DNA of 40,992 nt, taken from IMG/VR virus record IMGVR_UViG_3300025098_000108, positions 1 to 40,992 of that record, one strand, 5' to 3'. Source of the stretch: a virus. The notes beneath the pieces are model-generated. The model had not been told where the DNA came from and searched no databases. It saw only the letters and a program-made list of their open reading frames with translations. The translations under genes were made by a program, and so were the position numbers. Shown here one piece after another: positions 26,275 to 35,241 of this stretch. The number at the start of each line of letters is the position of its first letter. The first letter of the stretch is position 1.

Positions 26275-26790
26275 TTATCCTAAAGATATTCCTATTACTC
26301 TGTAAGGCAAAACCGATACATCGTGAGAAACATCTGTCCAACTAGAAGAGTATCCTTTAACTATTGATTCTTCAATCAAGTCTCTAACTGCTTCACTTCC
26401 TGAAGCAACTGGAGTGTGTGTTAAAGTAACAACATCAGCTGATGATGCTCCTTCATAGGTAATGGTAACAGTACTAGTGCTAGCTTGCTCTACTAATAAA
26501 ACTCCTGATCCAGAAACTAATTGACTATTGTTAATAGTAGCTGAATGAATAAAATAAGATTTAGAATCGCCAACTCCACCGTTATCAGCACCTAAAGTAT
26601 CTACAGCAACTGAAGTAACTGTGTGATACGTGTTATCTGTTGCGTTGTGAATAATATCTCCTATTTTTACACCTAAACTAACAAAGTCAACACCAAGGGT
26701 CTCGTCAATTAATTCGTTAGGCACTCCATCAGAAGTAGTAGTTCCACTAGTTATTAGCTTATATACGGGTATGTTTAAAAACTTCTCCAT
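26275..26790 (-). CDS. Small virion-associated protein, paralogue A (171 aa)
   Basis: The N-terminus MEKFLNIPV and the C-terminal half (TVTITYEGAS, VVTLTHTPVASGSEAVRDLI) are clearly related to the 101-residue protein encoded next to it, so the genes arose by duplication. This copy carries an extra beta segment of about 65 residues (VDFVSLGVKIGDIIHNATDN, near 34-53), like insertions in the capsid and connector proteins. The family is not recognised. The pair lies between the capsid and connector genes in its own short transcription unit, which suits an abundant head decoration or fibre protein. Confidence 0.6.
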   Translation of the reverse strand: MEKFLNIPVYKLITSGTTTSDGVPNELIDETLGVDFVSLGVKIGDIIHNATDNTYHTVTSVAVDTLGADNGGVGDSKSYFIHSATINNSQLVSGSGVLLVEQASTSTVTITYEGASSADVVTLTHTPVASGSEAVRDLIEESIVKGYSSSWTDVSHDVSVLPYRVIGISLG

Positions 26791-26793
26791 ATC

Positions 26794-27099
26794 TTAAGCT
26801 ATTGCTATTCCGCTTACCGCCTGTGGTAAAGAGTCCATTTGTAAAATAACTTCAGTCCATTGTTGTTTCAATACTTGAACAACACCATCCTGAATAGCGT
26901 CTCTCATTTCTTCACTTCCAGCAGATACTGCAGCGTGAGTTAGAGTTACTTTTTTACCTCCTCCGTAATATACGGTAATAGTTGTAGTTGGATTTGCAAC
27001 TGGTGAAGCTCCATCTCCTACTTCGATTAATTTAATGTCGTTACACGAGACTAATTGATTTTGCTCGTTTGTAACTGGTATACTTAAAAACTTTTGCAT
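26794..27099 (-). CDS. Small virion-associated protein, paralogue B (101 aa)
   Basis: The product starts MQKFLSIPVTNEQNQLVSCN and ends with TTTITVYYGGGKKVTLTHAAVSAGSEEMRDAI and a short beta end (LPQAVSGIAIA). It is the compact form of its neighbour, without the middle insertion. The matching positions are FL-x-IPV, T-x-T-x-x-YxG, V-T-L-T-H-x-x-V-x-S-G-S-E, RD-x-I and a closing G-I-x-x-A/G. It is preceded by a TATCTTTG element and a 41-base leader. The function is unknown; a minor capsid or decoration role is inferred from position. Confidence 0.6.
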   Translation of the reverse strand: MQKFLSIPVTNEQNQLVSCNDIKLIEVGDGASPVANPTTTITVYYGGGKKVTLTHAAVSAGSEEMRDAIQDGVVQVLKQQWTEVILQMDSLPQAVSGIAIA

Positions 27100-27130
27100 T
27101 GTTTAAAAAATTAAGTGGTTAATAATCTTA

Positions 27131-27138
27131 CAAAGATA
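27131..27138 (-). promoter_or_regulatory. Putative -7 element TATCTTTG before the paralogue pair
   Basis: TATCTTTG on the minus strand, 31 bases before ATG 27099, lies in the 41-base gap after the 247-residue protein gene. Together with the terminator at 26220-26252 it frames the two paralogous genes as one short unit. Confidence 0.62.
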
Positions 27139-27140
27139 GC

Positions 27141-27884
27141 CTATTTTTCTAACATATCTTGGAAGGCTTTGTATATCTCAATACCCTCATCTCTCTGGAA
27201 ATAAGCAGCAACTGTCTGTATGTGGTCATCTCCAAAAGGAATAGTTAAAAGCTTAGTTTTTTTAGTCTTCAAATTATAGTAAACATCCTTACCATTATTT
27301 CTTAAACCTAACAATCCTTTCTCAAATATCTTAACTACAGTATCCTGTAATTCCAACATAGGGTCACTAAGTGCATCTAAGAAATCTTCTGGATGGTTTT
27401 TAGCAAATAGTATAATGTCTCTTTTTAATTCAGCAGTAGCCATATTACCTACCCTAAGCTCCAAGAATACTCTACCTAAAGTCTCCATTTGATCTATAGT
27501 TAACTCAGCAGCCATTTTAAATGCCTTTGCTTCTGTCTCAAGATAATCTACTTCTTTTTGAGCATCTGCTTCTTTATCTACTTCTTCAAAAACAGCTCCA
27601 TTGTCTGGATGATAATGTAAAAATTCCTGTAGTACAGGATTTGTTTTTGGAACAAACAACATTCCATCTTCAAAAATAACTGGATCTAATATTACGTTTT
27701 TGTCTTGCTCATCTTCAAAAGGACTCTTTTGATTAGATGCATAACGTAAAGGTCTATTGTGTTCACCATCAAAATACAATAATGGCTTTCTTCTTGTGTT
27801 TCTAGAATTAATCGTGTGACTTAATGGTTGATGACCGTTTCTCAACTTATACACACGGTCTTTTATTTCTCTCTTTTTTTTCAT
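27141..27884 (-). CDS. Hypothetical head-region protein (247 aa)
   Basis: The product starts with a very basic segment (MKKKREIKDRVYKLRNGHQPL) and has VILDPVIFEDGMLFVPKTNPVLQEFLHYHPDN near residue 65, then a long acidic helix (EEVDKEADAQKEVDYLETEAKAFKM). NHPEDFLDALSDP near 168 and KDVYYNLKTKKTKLLTIPFGDD near 201 follow. Proteins with this plan lie after the capsid gene in several marine phages, from memory, with no proven role. It lies downstream of the capsid terminator with no clear promoter of its own, so low-level read-through is likely. Confidence 0.6.
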   Translation of the reverse strand: MKKKREIKDRVYKLRNGHQPLSHTINSRNTRRKPLLYFDGEHNRPLRYASNQKSPFEDEQDKNVILDPVIFEDGMLFVPKTNPVLQEFLHYHPDNGAVFEEVDKEADAQKEVDYLETEAKAFKMAAELTIDQMETLGRVFLELRVGNMATAELKRDIILFAKNHPEDFLDALSDPMLELQDTVVKIFEKGLLGLRNNGKDVYYNLKTKKTKLLTIPFGDDHIQTVAAYFQRDEGIEIYKAFQDMLEK

Positions 27885-27903
27885 TTGATTTAATTTAAAG
27901 TTT

Positions 27904-27931
27904 AAAAAATAGGAGGGGATTGCTCCCCTCC
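27904..27931 (-). terminator. Intrinsic terminator after the major capsid gene
   Basis: On the minus strand GGAGGGG and CCCCTCC pair perfectly over seven G-C-rich positions around a 6-base AGCAAT loop, followed by TATTTTTT. It is 13 bases after the capsid stop. It is the strongest hairpin in the late arm and stands out in AT-rich DNA. It should limit read-through from the highly expressed capsid gene. Confidence 0.93.
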
Positions 27932-27944
27932 ATAAATTATACTA

Positions 27945-29375
27945 TTATTTGAACAATACGAAATTGTTTGCACCCATAGTACATAGTGCTCTTTCTGATA
28001 AGAAATTAACTCTCATCTCATCTCTATCGCTAGTAGCAGCACCACCGGCAGAACCAGTAATCCAAGACTTATAACGTCTGTCTTCAGTTTCAGAAGCTCT
28101 GTATCTTACGTGTAAGAATGGTCTCTTAGCGTTTCTTCCTAATACTTGGTCGTAAACGTTAGTTGAACCAGCTGGTACTAATACACCATCAATAGCTCCA
28201 CCAACTAAACCACCTCTCATAGTAGGATCGTTAAGGTATTTCCAATCTGACTTGTAGAAATCATATGCTCTTCTGAATCCTTTGAATCCTAGGTTTAATG
28301 CCATCTCTTCGTCATTATCAAATAATCCGTAAGATGAACCACCATTACCATAAGAGTTCTGAGCAGCTAACATATCATCAATCTCGAAAGATGTCTGTCT
28401 GTTTAAGAAAAGAACGTTCTCTTCAATAGCACCTTGCTTATCTAGTCTTTCGATAATAGAATCGAAATCTCCTAAATTAGTAATAGCACCTGTAAAGATA
28501 TTACCTCTTGACTCAATAGCAGAAAATAATCCTTCAGAACCAACAAATCCAGCACCAATAGCGCCTGATCCAGCACCAGCTTTTACAGCTTCTACCATTG
28601 CAGTTTCTAAATAATCTTCAAACCTCATTCTTGTTTCGTGCTCTGCTTTTAAATACCATAGGTATCCATTAGCTCCATCTTCAGTAGATACTTCTACCCA
28701 CCCGATTTGAGCCATATCAGAACCACTAACAGCGTAGTTGTCTTTGATGATGATTGGATTGTTTTCAAGAATCGTGTCAAATGGCTCTAAAGAACCGTCC
28801 ATTCCAGAATCTCCTTTTTTAAATTCAGAACCGTAAATGAAAACACTTACTTTTTCGTTAGCATCAACAACTGACCCTTGACCAGTATATCCACCAGCTT
28901 CAAAGATTTTTACATCAAAAGTGTCAGCTGTAACAGCAGTAACAATACCTTTGTTAGAAATCCCAGCATAGCCAGCGTTTCCAGATATCATAACTGTTTG
29001 ACCTATTCTAATAGCAATTTTAGAAGCAGTTCCAGCAGGAGCCATTATTTGGTCTGCAGGAATTAAAACATCATCTACCTCAAAAGTCACTGCTCCTAAT
29101 CCAGATGCAGGGTTAGTAGTACATTTAACGTCTGTATATTTAATGTGTAATCTACCTTGTTCTGCCCATTTAATAAGGTCAGAATTAGAAGGCATCTCAG
29201 CACCTACCATTCTTAAGAAAGAAGAAAGAGTTCTGTTTCCATATCTCTCAAATTCCTTTTCGTATGTGTCTGGCAAATATTGATTTAAAAAATCAAAACT
29301 TGTCATATAGTTTGTTGCGGTTGGTACTCTAGTAGCACTTGGCTGTAGAGCAAACCCCGGTATATTTAAACTCAT
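27945..29375 (-). CDS. Major capsid protein
   Basis: The 476-residue protein follows the scaffold gene and precedes a strong terminator, the usual place of the capsid gene. It has FLNQYLPDTYEKEFERYGNR near residue 29, then RTLSSFLRMVGAEMPSNSD near 48, a beta-rich insertion (residues about 84-180) and MRFEDYLETAMVEAVKAGAG near 258. Later NVLFLNRQTSFEIDDMLAAQ near 315 and DQVLGRNAKRPFLHVRYRAS near 415 follow. The length and order fit an HK97-fold capsid protein of Bacteroidetes podoviruses. It should build the head shell with the scaffold and portal proteins. Confidence 0.85.
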   Translation of the reverse strand: MSLNIPGFALQPSATRVPTATNYMTSFDFLNQYLPDTYEKEFERYGNRTLSSFLRMVGAEMPSNSDLIKWAEQGRLHIKYTDVKCTTNPASGLGAVTFEVDDVLIPADQIMAPAGTASKIAIRIGQTVMISGNAGYAGISNKGIVTAVTADTFDVKIFEAGGYTGQGSVVDANEKVSVFIYGSEFKKGDSGMDGSLEPFDTILENNPIIIKDNYAVSGSDMAQIGWVEVSTEDGANGYLWYLKAEHETRMRFEDYLETAMVEAVKAGAGSGAIGAGFVGSEGLFSAIESRGNIFTGAITNLGDFDSIIERLDKQGAIEENVLFLNRQTSFEIDDMLAAQNSYGNGGSSYGLFDNDEEMALNLGFKGFRRAYDFYKSDWKYLNDPTMRGGLVGGAIDGVLVPAGSTNVYDQVLGRNAKRPFLHVRYRASETEDRRYKSWITGSAGGAATSDRDEMRVNFLSERALCTMGANNFVLFK

Positions 29376-29399
29376 TGTTTTTTGTTTTTATTGTTTAAC

Positions 29400-30527
29400 T
29401 TATTTATTTTTTGGTGACCTAATTGTCAATCCTCGCCTAGACGAGGGTGTCGTAGCCTTAACACTAAATCCCTGTTTAGATGTCACCTGCGGAGTTTGCC
29501 TCATATCTAAGTTTATATTTTTAGATTTTTTAACAGACTCATTAACAGCTGATGCCACCCCTTGCTCGTAAAAATACTTTGCGAACTTTTCAGGATTCAT
29601 TGCCATAGACAACGACTTGTGATATCCAACTACATCCGATATCTCTCCTTGATCATTAGTAAACTTTGATACAAAGTTCATAATGTCAGATTGAGACTTC
29701 TTCAGTTCGTTGAAATCGCCAGGAGAATAAACATATTCTTTATCACTGATGTTAAACTTAAAACCTTTAAATTCTTCAGTAAACAATTTATTGGTGTTCT
29801 CCTGAAAACTCTCTGCTCTCTTTTGCATTAAGCTTTGAGTTTCCTTGGATTTCTCCACTTGTTCTTGATAAGCTTTAAACCTCTGCTGGTCTTCATCAGA
29901 AAACTTAGCGCCCATTGACTCAACAGGAACTTTATATTTTTCTTTTTGACCTTCAAAGTGTTTTAAAGCCTTTGCAAGTTCTTTTTTCTTATCTATGCTT
30001 TTCTTTTTCATTTCATCTTCTGAATCAACCTCAGGATCAGTTCCGAATCTAGAATTAAGTAAATAATCTATTTCTTCCTTGTCTAAGCCTTCTTCAACTT
30101 CTGAATAATACATAGATAATACTTGATCAGGACTTTCTTTACTATAATCTTTATTGATTTTAGCAAAGTCTTCAAATCCACGACCAGTCTCTTTTTTATA
30201 CTGTAAGTAAGTCGCTACATCTGATGGTAACTCTTCTTGCTCTCTTTTAGCAAGTAGGTCATCAATAGAATTAACTTCCTTACTGTATTTCTCTCTAATA
30301 AATGAAAGAACTTCTTGTTCACCCATTTGTGGCTTTTCTTCCACTACAGGCTCTTCTTTAATTGGCTCTTCAGCTTTAGCAGGTTCCCCTACTTTAACTG
30401 CTTCTACCTTATTCTCTTCTACACTCTCACCACTTACTTCGGCTTCGTGCTTTTGTAACAACTCTTCCTCTACTTGTGCTTTTGACTTCTGAGGACCAGA
30501 GTCGTACTCTTTTACTTTAATTTCCAT
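29400..30527 (-). CDS. Capsid scaffolding protein
   Basis: The 375-residue protein is highly charged and helical. Its N-terminal part is very acidic and Pro/Glu/Val-rich (residues about 17-70), and the middle is a long helix-rich body (DEDQQRFKAYQEQVEKSKET near 210). The last 40 residues turn basic (PSSRRGLTIRSPKNK). An acidic, coiled body with a basic C-terminus that binds coat protein is typical of phage scaffolds. The gene lies directly between portal and capsid genes and is headed by a TAACTTTG element, so scaffold and capsid share a message. Confidence 0.78.
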   Translation of the reverse strand: MEIKVKEYDSGPQKSKAQVEEELLQKHEAEVSGESVEENKVEAVKVGEPAKAEEPIKEEPVVEEKPQMGEQEVLSFIREKYSKEVNSIDDLLAKREQEELPSDVATYLQYKKETGRGFEDFAKINKDYSKESPDQVLSMYYSEVEEGLDKEEIDYLLNSRFGTDPEVDSEDEMKKKSIDKKKELAKALKHFEGQKEKYKVPVESMGAKFSDEDQQRFKAYQEQVEKSKETQSLMQKRAESFQENTNKLFTEEFKGFKFNISDKEYVYSPGDFNELKKSQSDIMNFVSKFTNDQGEISDVVGYHKSLSMAMNPEKFAKYFYEQGVASAVNESVKKSKNINLDMRQTPQVTSKQGFSVKATTPSSRRGLTIRSPKNK

Positions 30528-30544
30528 TTGATTTGATTTTTATG

Positions 30545-30552
30545 CAAAGTTA
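30545..30552 (-). promoter_or_regulatory. Putative -7 element TAACTTTG before scaffold-capsid unit
   Basis: TAACTTTG on the minus strand fits TAnnTTTG and is 17 bases before the scaffold ATG, in the 43-base gap after the portal gene. With the terminator at 27904-27931 it defines a scaffold-capsid unit. The ATG has the A-rich leader AAATCAAATCAA. Confidence 0.65.
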
Positions 30553-30570
30553 CTAATAATTTTATTTATG

Positions 30571-33006
30571 TTATCGGGGGTCGAATTCAGCTAAATCAAA
30601 CCCATCTAAGGTGTCTTCATTAGATTCAAAATTAACCGGAGGAAGCTTTTGTTGCCTCTGTTGAATAAGCTTTGATTGCTCTGTATTTTGTTGGCTTATC
30701 CTTTCAGACTTAGCTTCTTCTCTTTTACTTTCTCTTGTATTAATAGCTGACTCCTCAACACCTTTTAACTGCATATTTAACTGAAACTCGTAAGTCATTA
30801 ACTCTTGCTTAAGAGCAGCCTCATTCTTTAACTTTTCTATTTCAAAAGCTATTTCAGCCTGTTTAGACCTCATCTTCATTTCACCCTCCAGCTGTATCTT
30901 TTGCATCGCTGCATCAGAAGCCATTTTTTGAGATTGGAACTGAGTTTGAGCAGTCATCTGTTGTTGCATAGCCGCAGCTTCTCTATCAGCATCTTGCTTT
31001 CTTTTTCTCTTAAGCTTTAATAACTGATTAGCCATTTTTAGATTTCTGACTTCTCTTATGTCAATAGCATCCTCTAAACTAATATCATTCTTAGATAAAG
31101 CCATTTGAATGTTTTGCTCTAGCATAGCTTTTTCTTCTTCATCAGGAGCCACCTCGATAAATATACCGAAGTCATACAAGTACAAGTCTTTTATATCTTC
31201 TATTCTATCTACATTGTACTTACCTATTTGATTGGCAAACTCTTCTTTGAAGTCAGCGTACTCTAACAAGTCAGCTATTCTTAAAGACAACCCTTCTGCT
31301 AATGTTCTACTGATATACAAACTACCTTCTAATATATGTCTAGTAGCTGTATTAGAATTAAGTGCTGCTAACTTCTGAACACCTACCAACGCATTCGGAT
31401 CAGGAGTTGATCCATCCCTGGCTTCGTTTAATCCTGTCACCGCTCTAATCATACCTAGGTAATGGTTGTAATTACCTATCAAAGCAGCCATTTTAGATTG
31501 ACCACTGCTAGTATTTAGTTGTTGTATTGGAACTCTTGCATTATTAAATTCACCATCTTGAGTATAACTTCTACCGACTACACTACCCGTTTGAAAGTAC
31601 AATCTTAATGCATCTTCTGGATTGTATGCTTGACCTGTGCCTAAGTCTACCTCACTCAATCCATCAGCATCTATAAATACACCATCCGGAACCATCTTTG
31701 CAACTACTTGCTGAAGCTTTAAATGACTTATTTGTATTTGATCTGCAAAAGGAATCATTCTTCTTACTAATGACTCAATATTACCTTTATACATTCTTGG
31801 AGCACAAGCCACATAATTAGGCATAGCGTGTTGAGAAGCTGATTTAGGTCTGACCATATTTTCAGCCAATTCCCATTTTAACATAATGTTAGAGCCAGCT
31901 ACCATTATACCTTCATACCAAACTTCAATAGTTTTTTCTACTCTCTCAAACTTACCCTCCTTCATCATTTCTTCAGGTGGATTAAAAGTATCGTCTTTCT
32001 CGATTATTCTTTCTCCACCACCGTCTAAAATCTTCTTTTTATAAACAAACTTCTTAGTAGTCTTGTAATTAAAATAAATAAGTGTAGCCGTGTCTTTAAA
32101 GAATAAACTATTCTCATAAAACCTGTTTACATTGTAATAATCATACCACGTTTGACTGTATTGAGATATCTTTTTTAAATCATCTCTAGTAAGTGAGGGA
32201 TCGATCTTTATTAACTCCGCTATAGGAAGTGTCTTAACTTCTCCCCAATAAAAACAATCTTTAAAGTGAGGGTCTTCTGTGTAGCTATACACTACATTAG
32301 CGGGATCTACATAGTCTACCTGAACACCACTACCTGGTAAAAACTGATGTTTAGCCATACCCACTCCAAGAACCGTCATATCATAATCAATTCTTTTTTT
32401 AATGTCTTGATAGTGATTCTCCTCTAATACTGTATTAATAGCTTCTTCTTCCGCAATTTCAATAGACGGTTTGTATTTTAACTGCATATGCAACTCAAGC
32501 TCTTCATTGTTTTCAGGAAGCTCTTCTACATCTGTCATAAAAGGATCAATACCAAATGACTGTTGAAAGTCGGTGAATATGTCTTTATTTAACATATCTC
32601 TTTCTACCAGCTTTTGATACTTGTTTCTGTGTTCACTAGACAATGCATCTTGAGCATATGCCTTTACGTGAAATAATCTATTTGACATTCCGTTAACTAC
32701 AATGTCTACAAACTTAGGAAGTATTGGAACTGGAGTCCAATCTAAGTTGAGGTAAGACAAGTCACCGTCAACCGCTAGTTCATTCTTATACTTAGCAACG
32801 GATTGTTCTCCTCTTGCATATCTTCTTAATTGATTAAAAGATTGAAGTTGACTGTAATACCTACAGCTACCTCCACCTTTTCTAAACCATTCATACTGAA
32901 TAGCTTGACCTACCTGTAATCCATATTCCATTGTTGCCTTGTCAGCATCAGTGGCAAATTGATCTGGAAAACCTGCGGGGTTTATTAATAATTCAACGTC
33001 TTTCAT
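30571..33006 (-). CDS. Portal protein
   Basis: The 811-residue protein lies between the large terminase and scaffold genes. Its main body includes YCR-type early helices, DVVNG-like VDIVVNGMSNRLFHV near residue 105, YDMTVLGVGMAKHQFLPG near 208 and VDPANVVYSY near 232. The central HAMPNYVACAPRM and SLVRRMIPFADQIQISHLKLQQ helices are near 400-430, and YNHYLGMIRAVTGLNEARDG near 505 follows; this is the portal core. The last 170 residues are a long Gln/Met/Lys-rich coiled coil that could form a barrel inside the head. Its ATG directly abuts the terminase stop. Confidence 0.85.
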   Translation of the reverse strand: MKDVELLINPAGFPDQFATDADKATMEYGLQVGQAIQYEWFRKGGGSCRYYSQLQSFNQLRRYARGEQSVAKYKNELAVDGDLSYLNLDWTPVPILPKFVDIVVNGMSNRLFHVKAYAQDALSSEHRNKYQKLVERDMLNKDIFTDFQQSFGIDPFMTDVEELPENNEELELHMQLKYKPSIEIAEEEAINTVLEENHYQDIKKRIDYDMTVLGVGMAKHQFLPGSGVQVDYVDPANVVYSYTEDPHFKDCFYWGEVKTLPIAELIKIDPSLTRDDLKKISQYSQTWYDYYNVNRFYENSLFFKDTATLIYFNYKTTKKFVYKKKILDGGGERIIEKDDTFNPPEEMMKEGKFERVEKTIEVWYEGIMVAGSNIMLKWELAENMVRPKSASQHAMPNYVACAPRMYKGNIESLVRRMIPFADQIQISHLKLQQVVAKMVPDGVFIDADGLSEVDLGTGQAYNPEDALRLYFQTGSVVGRSYTQDGEFNNARVPIQQLNTSSGQSKMAALIGNYNHYLGMIRAVTGLNEARDGSTPDPNALVGVQKLAALNSNTATRHILEGSLYISRTLAEGLSLRIADLLEYADFKEEFANQIGKYNVDRIEDIKDLYLYDFGIFIEVAPDEEEKAMLEQNIQMALSKNDISLEDAIDIREVRNLKMANQLLKLKRKRKQDADREAAAMQQQMTAQTQFQSQKMASDAAMQKIQLEGEMKMRSKQAEIAFEIEKLKNEAALKQELMTYEFQLNMQLKGVEESAINTRESKREEAKSERISQQNTEQSKLIQQRQQKLPPVNFESNEDTLDGFDLAEFDPR

Positions 33007-35241
33007 TTATTTCAGTAATTCGCTTATATTCCCCTTATTAGCATATCTTGCAAAGTTAATGCTTATTTTTGACTCTTTTTTGACAGGTGTATACAAATGT
33101 TTTTGGTTCGCCATTATAGCTAAACCAGAGCTTATTGAAGCATCAAACTTGGTTCTTTTATTGATGTCAAACCTAGCCCAATCTTCTAAAGTTCTAGTAA
33201 AATACATTGAACCCATTTCATCCATTTTCCTCATCTCATTAGTCATATCTAAACCTACATACTTTTCTACATAAGACTCAATAGCTGATGCGTGAGACTG
33301 TTTAACATCTTCAGAAGTATTAGGAATACCACCCAACTCTTTTTCTGTCTTAGATAGTTTATTGAATTGTTTATCTGGTCTATTCATACAAAAGCCTCTA
33401 TATCCTCTGTTTTTAAAGTGGTATAACAACCTTGGTTTATTGTTTTCACAAAGTATAGGCATACCATAAAAGACACACGCCATCAACACTTCTTCAAAAA
33501 ATATCTCTGCTGTTTGTGGTCTAGCTACATACTCCAAGAAAAACTCATTGCTTGGTGCATCATCCATATTAAATTTAGTCATTCCGTGTAAAGCTCCATT
33601 AGAACCCTTACCACCTACAGTTCCTGAAATATCATAACTATCACAACCAAAAGAACCAACGTGCTCATTTCCAGGATAGTACTTACCGTTTCTTTGTTCT
33701 TTTCTATTTTGCAACTCGTATTTAGGCAACCAACTAACTAAAAATCTTCCTGATTTATTAGGACTCCATATTACTCTAGAATCCTTAACTCCATTCTCCC
33801 AATAAAAACTTCCTCTTGTTAGATACTTAGCCTTCATTAAGCCATCATTATAATCTATCTGCTGGTATATTTTAGTTAAGTTAAATAAAGACTGCTTACT
33901 CTCATCTCTAAATGCGTGAGACTCCGTTCTTGGAAACTGTCTGTAGAATTCATTTAAGGCATCTGCATCATTTTTCAAAGAGTCTACTTCATTCTCCCAG
34001 TAATTAATAGCTCCCGTAGTAATGTACTCACCATCGTTTCCCTGAACAGGTTTGTCTGGAGTTTTTAAAACAGGCATTCCATACTTATCTATATAACCTT
34101 CAAAATTCCACTCCATAGGAATAAATAAAGAATACAATCCAGATTTAGTTTGACCATTCGCATTTCTTTTTGATGGGTCTGAGTCGTAATACAGTTTCTT
34201 AAAATTAGCACCTCCTTTATCTAGCGCATTAGAAGTAGATCCCATCATACACTTGCCAATAACTTTACTACCTAATCGTAAACAAGTTTTAGTAACACGC
34301 CAATTATTAAGTATGTTTTCTGGTTTTTCCCACTTACCACTTTCATCGTGAATAAGTAACTGCAGTTTTTCTCCATCATAAGAGTTGTCAGAAGTATTAC
34401 GCCAATCTATAGTGGTATCTAATCCTTCTAACTCTTGATCATCAGATAAATACATATTTCGTTTAGTAATCTTACTTGCCGGTACACGATAAGATAATTC
34501 AGTTTTTGGTTTATCCATACCATCTTGAATAGGCTTAAAAAAGAAAGGGTAATTGTTGGAGATAGGAACTATTTTATCTGTAAACATCTTCTTGGCATCA
34601 GTACCTGTTTTAGATAAAACTCCTATTCGAGCATCTTTAGATATAGTAGCTGTGTTTACTGTCTCTGACGAACCCATAAAAGAAAACCCAGAACGCCTTA
34701 TCTTTAAATAGCACATACCAAAACTTCTCTTGTCTGCCTTACAAGCCTCCCAGAATAAAAAGAATATTCTATTGGCTTCTCTAAACTCAGGATGACCTAC
34801 ATCAATTTTAGTCCATTGCAAATAACAATAATGAGTACCCGTAATGTAAGTAGGGTTTCCGTTGTTGTTAAACCAGAAACCTTCTTCTCTTTTGTCAAAC
34901 TCCTGCTCAATATAGCTTACCCAAGCATCTTTGAATTCAGCTGACATTTCATTCCATTGAAATATAGATTTAATCTTAGACAATGCTTTAGGATAATCAA
35001 AAGGCTGCCAACATTTCTCTTCATTAGAATAGTATTTAGCCGGTGTTTTAGGAAGTCCTATTTTTAATCCTTGAATTTCGTATATATCACCAACAGTGCC
35101 GTTTTTAGAGATGACAACAATGTCATACTTTTCGTTGTATCCATACTCCCAGTTTTTGGCTTTATTTTTTTTAGCCATCGCTGTTCGTGGAACCACATCT
35201 TGTATGATTCTGTATAAATTATTTCGACCTTCGCTCTGCAA
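33007..35241 (-). CDS. terL: Terminase large subunit
   Basis: The 744-residue protein is the DNA-packaging motor. It has TGTHYCYLQWTKID near residue 135 (adenine-binding region), LKIRRSGFSFMGSSE near 180 in place of Walker A, and LQLLIHDESGKWEKPEN near 292 as Walker B with the catalytic Glu. MMGSTSNALDKGG near 331 is the coupling motif. The RNase H-like nuclease begins at SFGCDSYDISG near 540, with later acidic residues. The P-loop lacks the usual GKS/T lysine in its normal place, which is known in some phage families. The start used is ATG 35241; ATG 35178 (MAKKNKAKNW) would remove a 23-base overlap. Confidence 0.88.
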   Translation of the reverse strand: MQSEGRNNLYRIIQDVVPRTAMAKKNKAKNWEYGYNEKYDIVVISKNGTVGDIYEIQGLKIGLPKTPAKYYSNEEKCWQPFDYPKALSKIKSIFQWNEMSAEFKDAWVSYIEQEFDKREEGFWFNNNGNPTYITGTHYCYLQWTKIDVGHPEFREANRIFFLFWEACKADKRSFGMCYLKIRRSGFSFMGSSETVNTATISKDARIGVLSKTGTDAKKMFTDKIVPISNNYPFFFKPIQDGMDKPKTELSYRVPASKITKRNMYLSDDQELEGLDTTIDWRNTSDNSYDGEKLQLLIHDESGKWEKPENILNNWRVTKTCLRLGSKVIGKCMMGSTSNALDKGGANFKKLYYDSDPSKRNANGQTKSGLYSLFIPMEWNFEGYIDKYGMPVLKTPDKPVQGNDGEYITTGAINYWENEVDSLKNDADALNEFYRQFPRTESHAFRDESKQSLFNLTKIYQQIDYNDGLMKAKYLTRGSFYWENGVKDSRVIWSPNKSGRFLVSWLPKYELQNRKEQRNGKYYPGNEHVGSFGCDSYDISGTVGGKGSNGALHGMTKFNMDDAPSNEFFLEYVARPQTAEIFFEEVLMACVFYGMPILCENNKPRLLYHFKNRGYRGFCMNRPDKQFNKLSKTEKELGGIPNTSEDVKQSHASAIESYVEKYVGLDMTNEMRKMDEMGSMYFTRTLEDWARFDINKRTKFDASISSGLAIMANQKHLYTPVKKESKISINFARYANKGNISELLK
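33051..33058 (-). promoter_or_regulatory. Possible -7 element TAACTTTG inside the end of the terminase gene
   Basis: TAACTTTG on the minus strand lies 44 bases before the portal start, within the last codons of the large terminase gene (coding ...INFA...). It has the same eight bases as the sites before the scaffold gene and the 81-residue protein gene. Because it is in coding sequence, chance is a real alternative. Confidence 0.4.
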
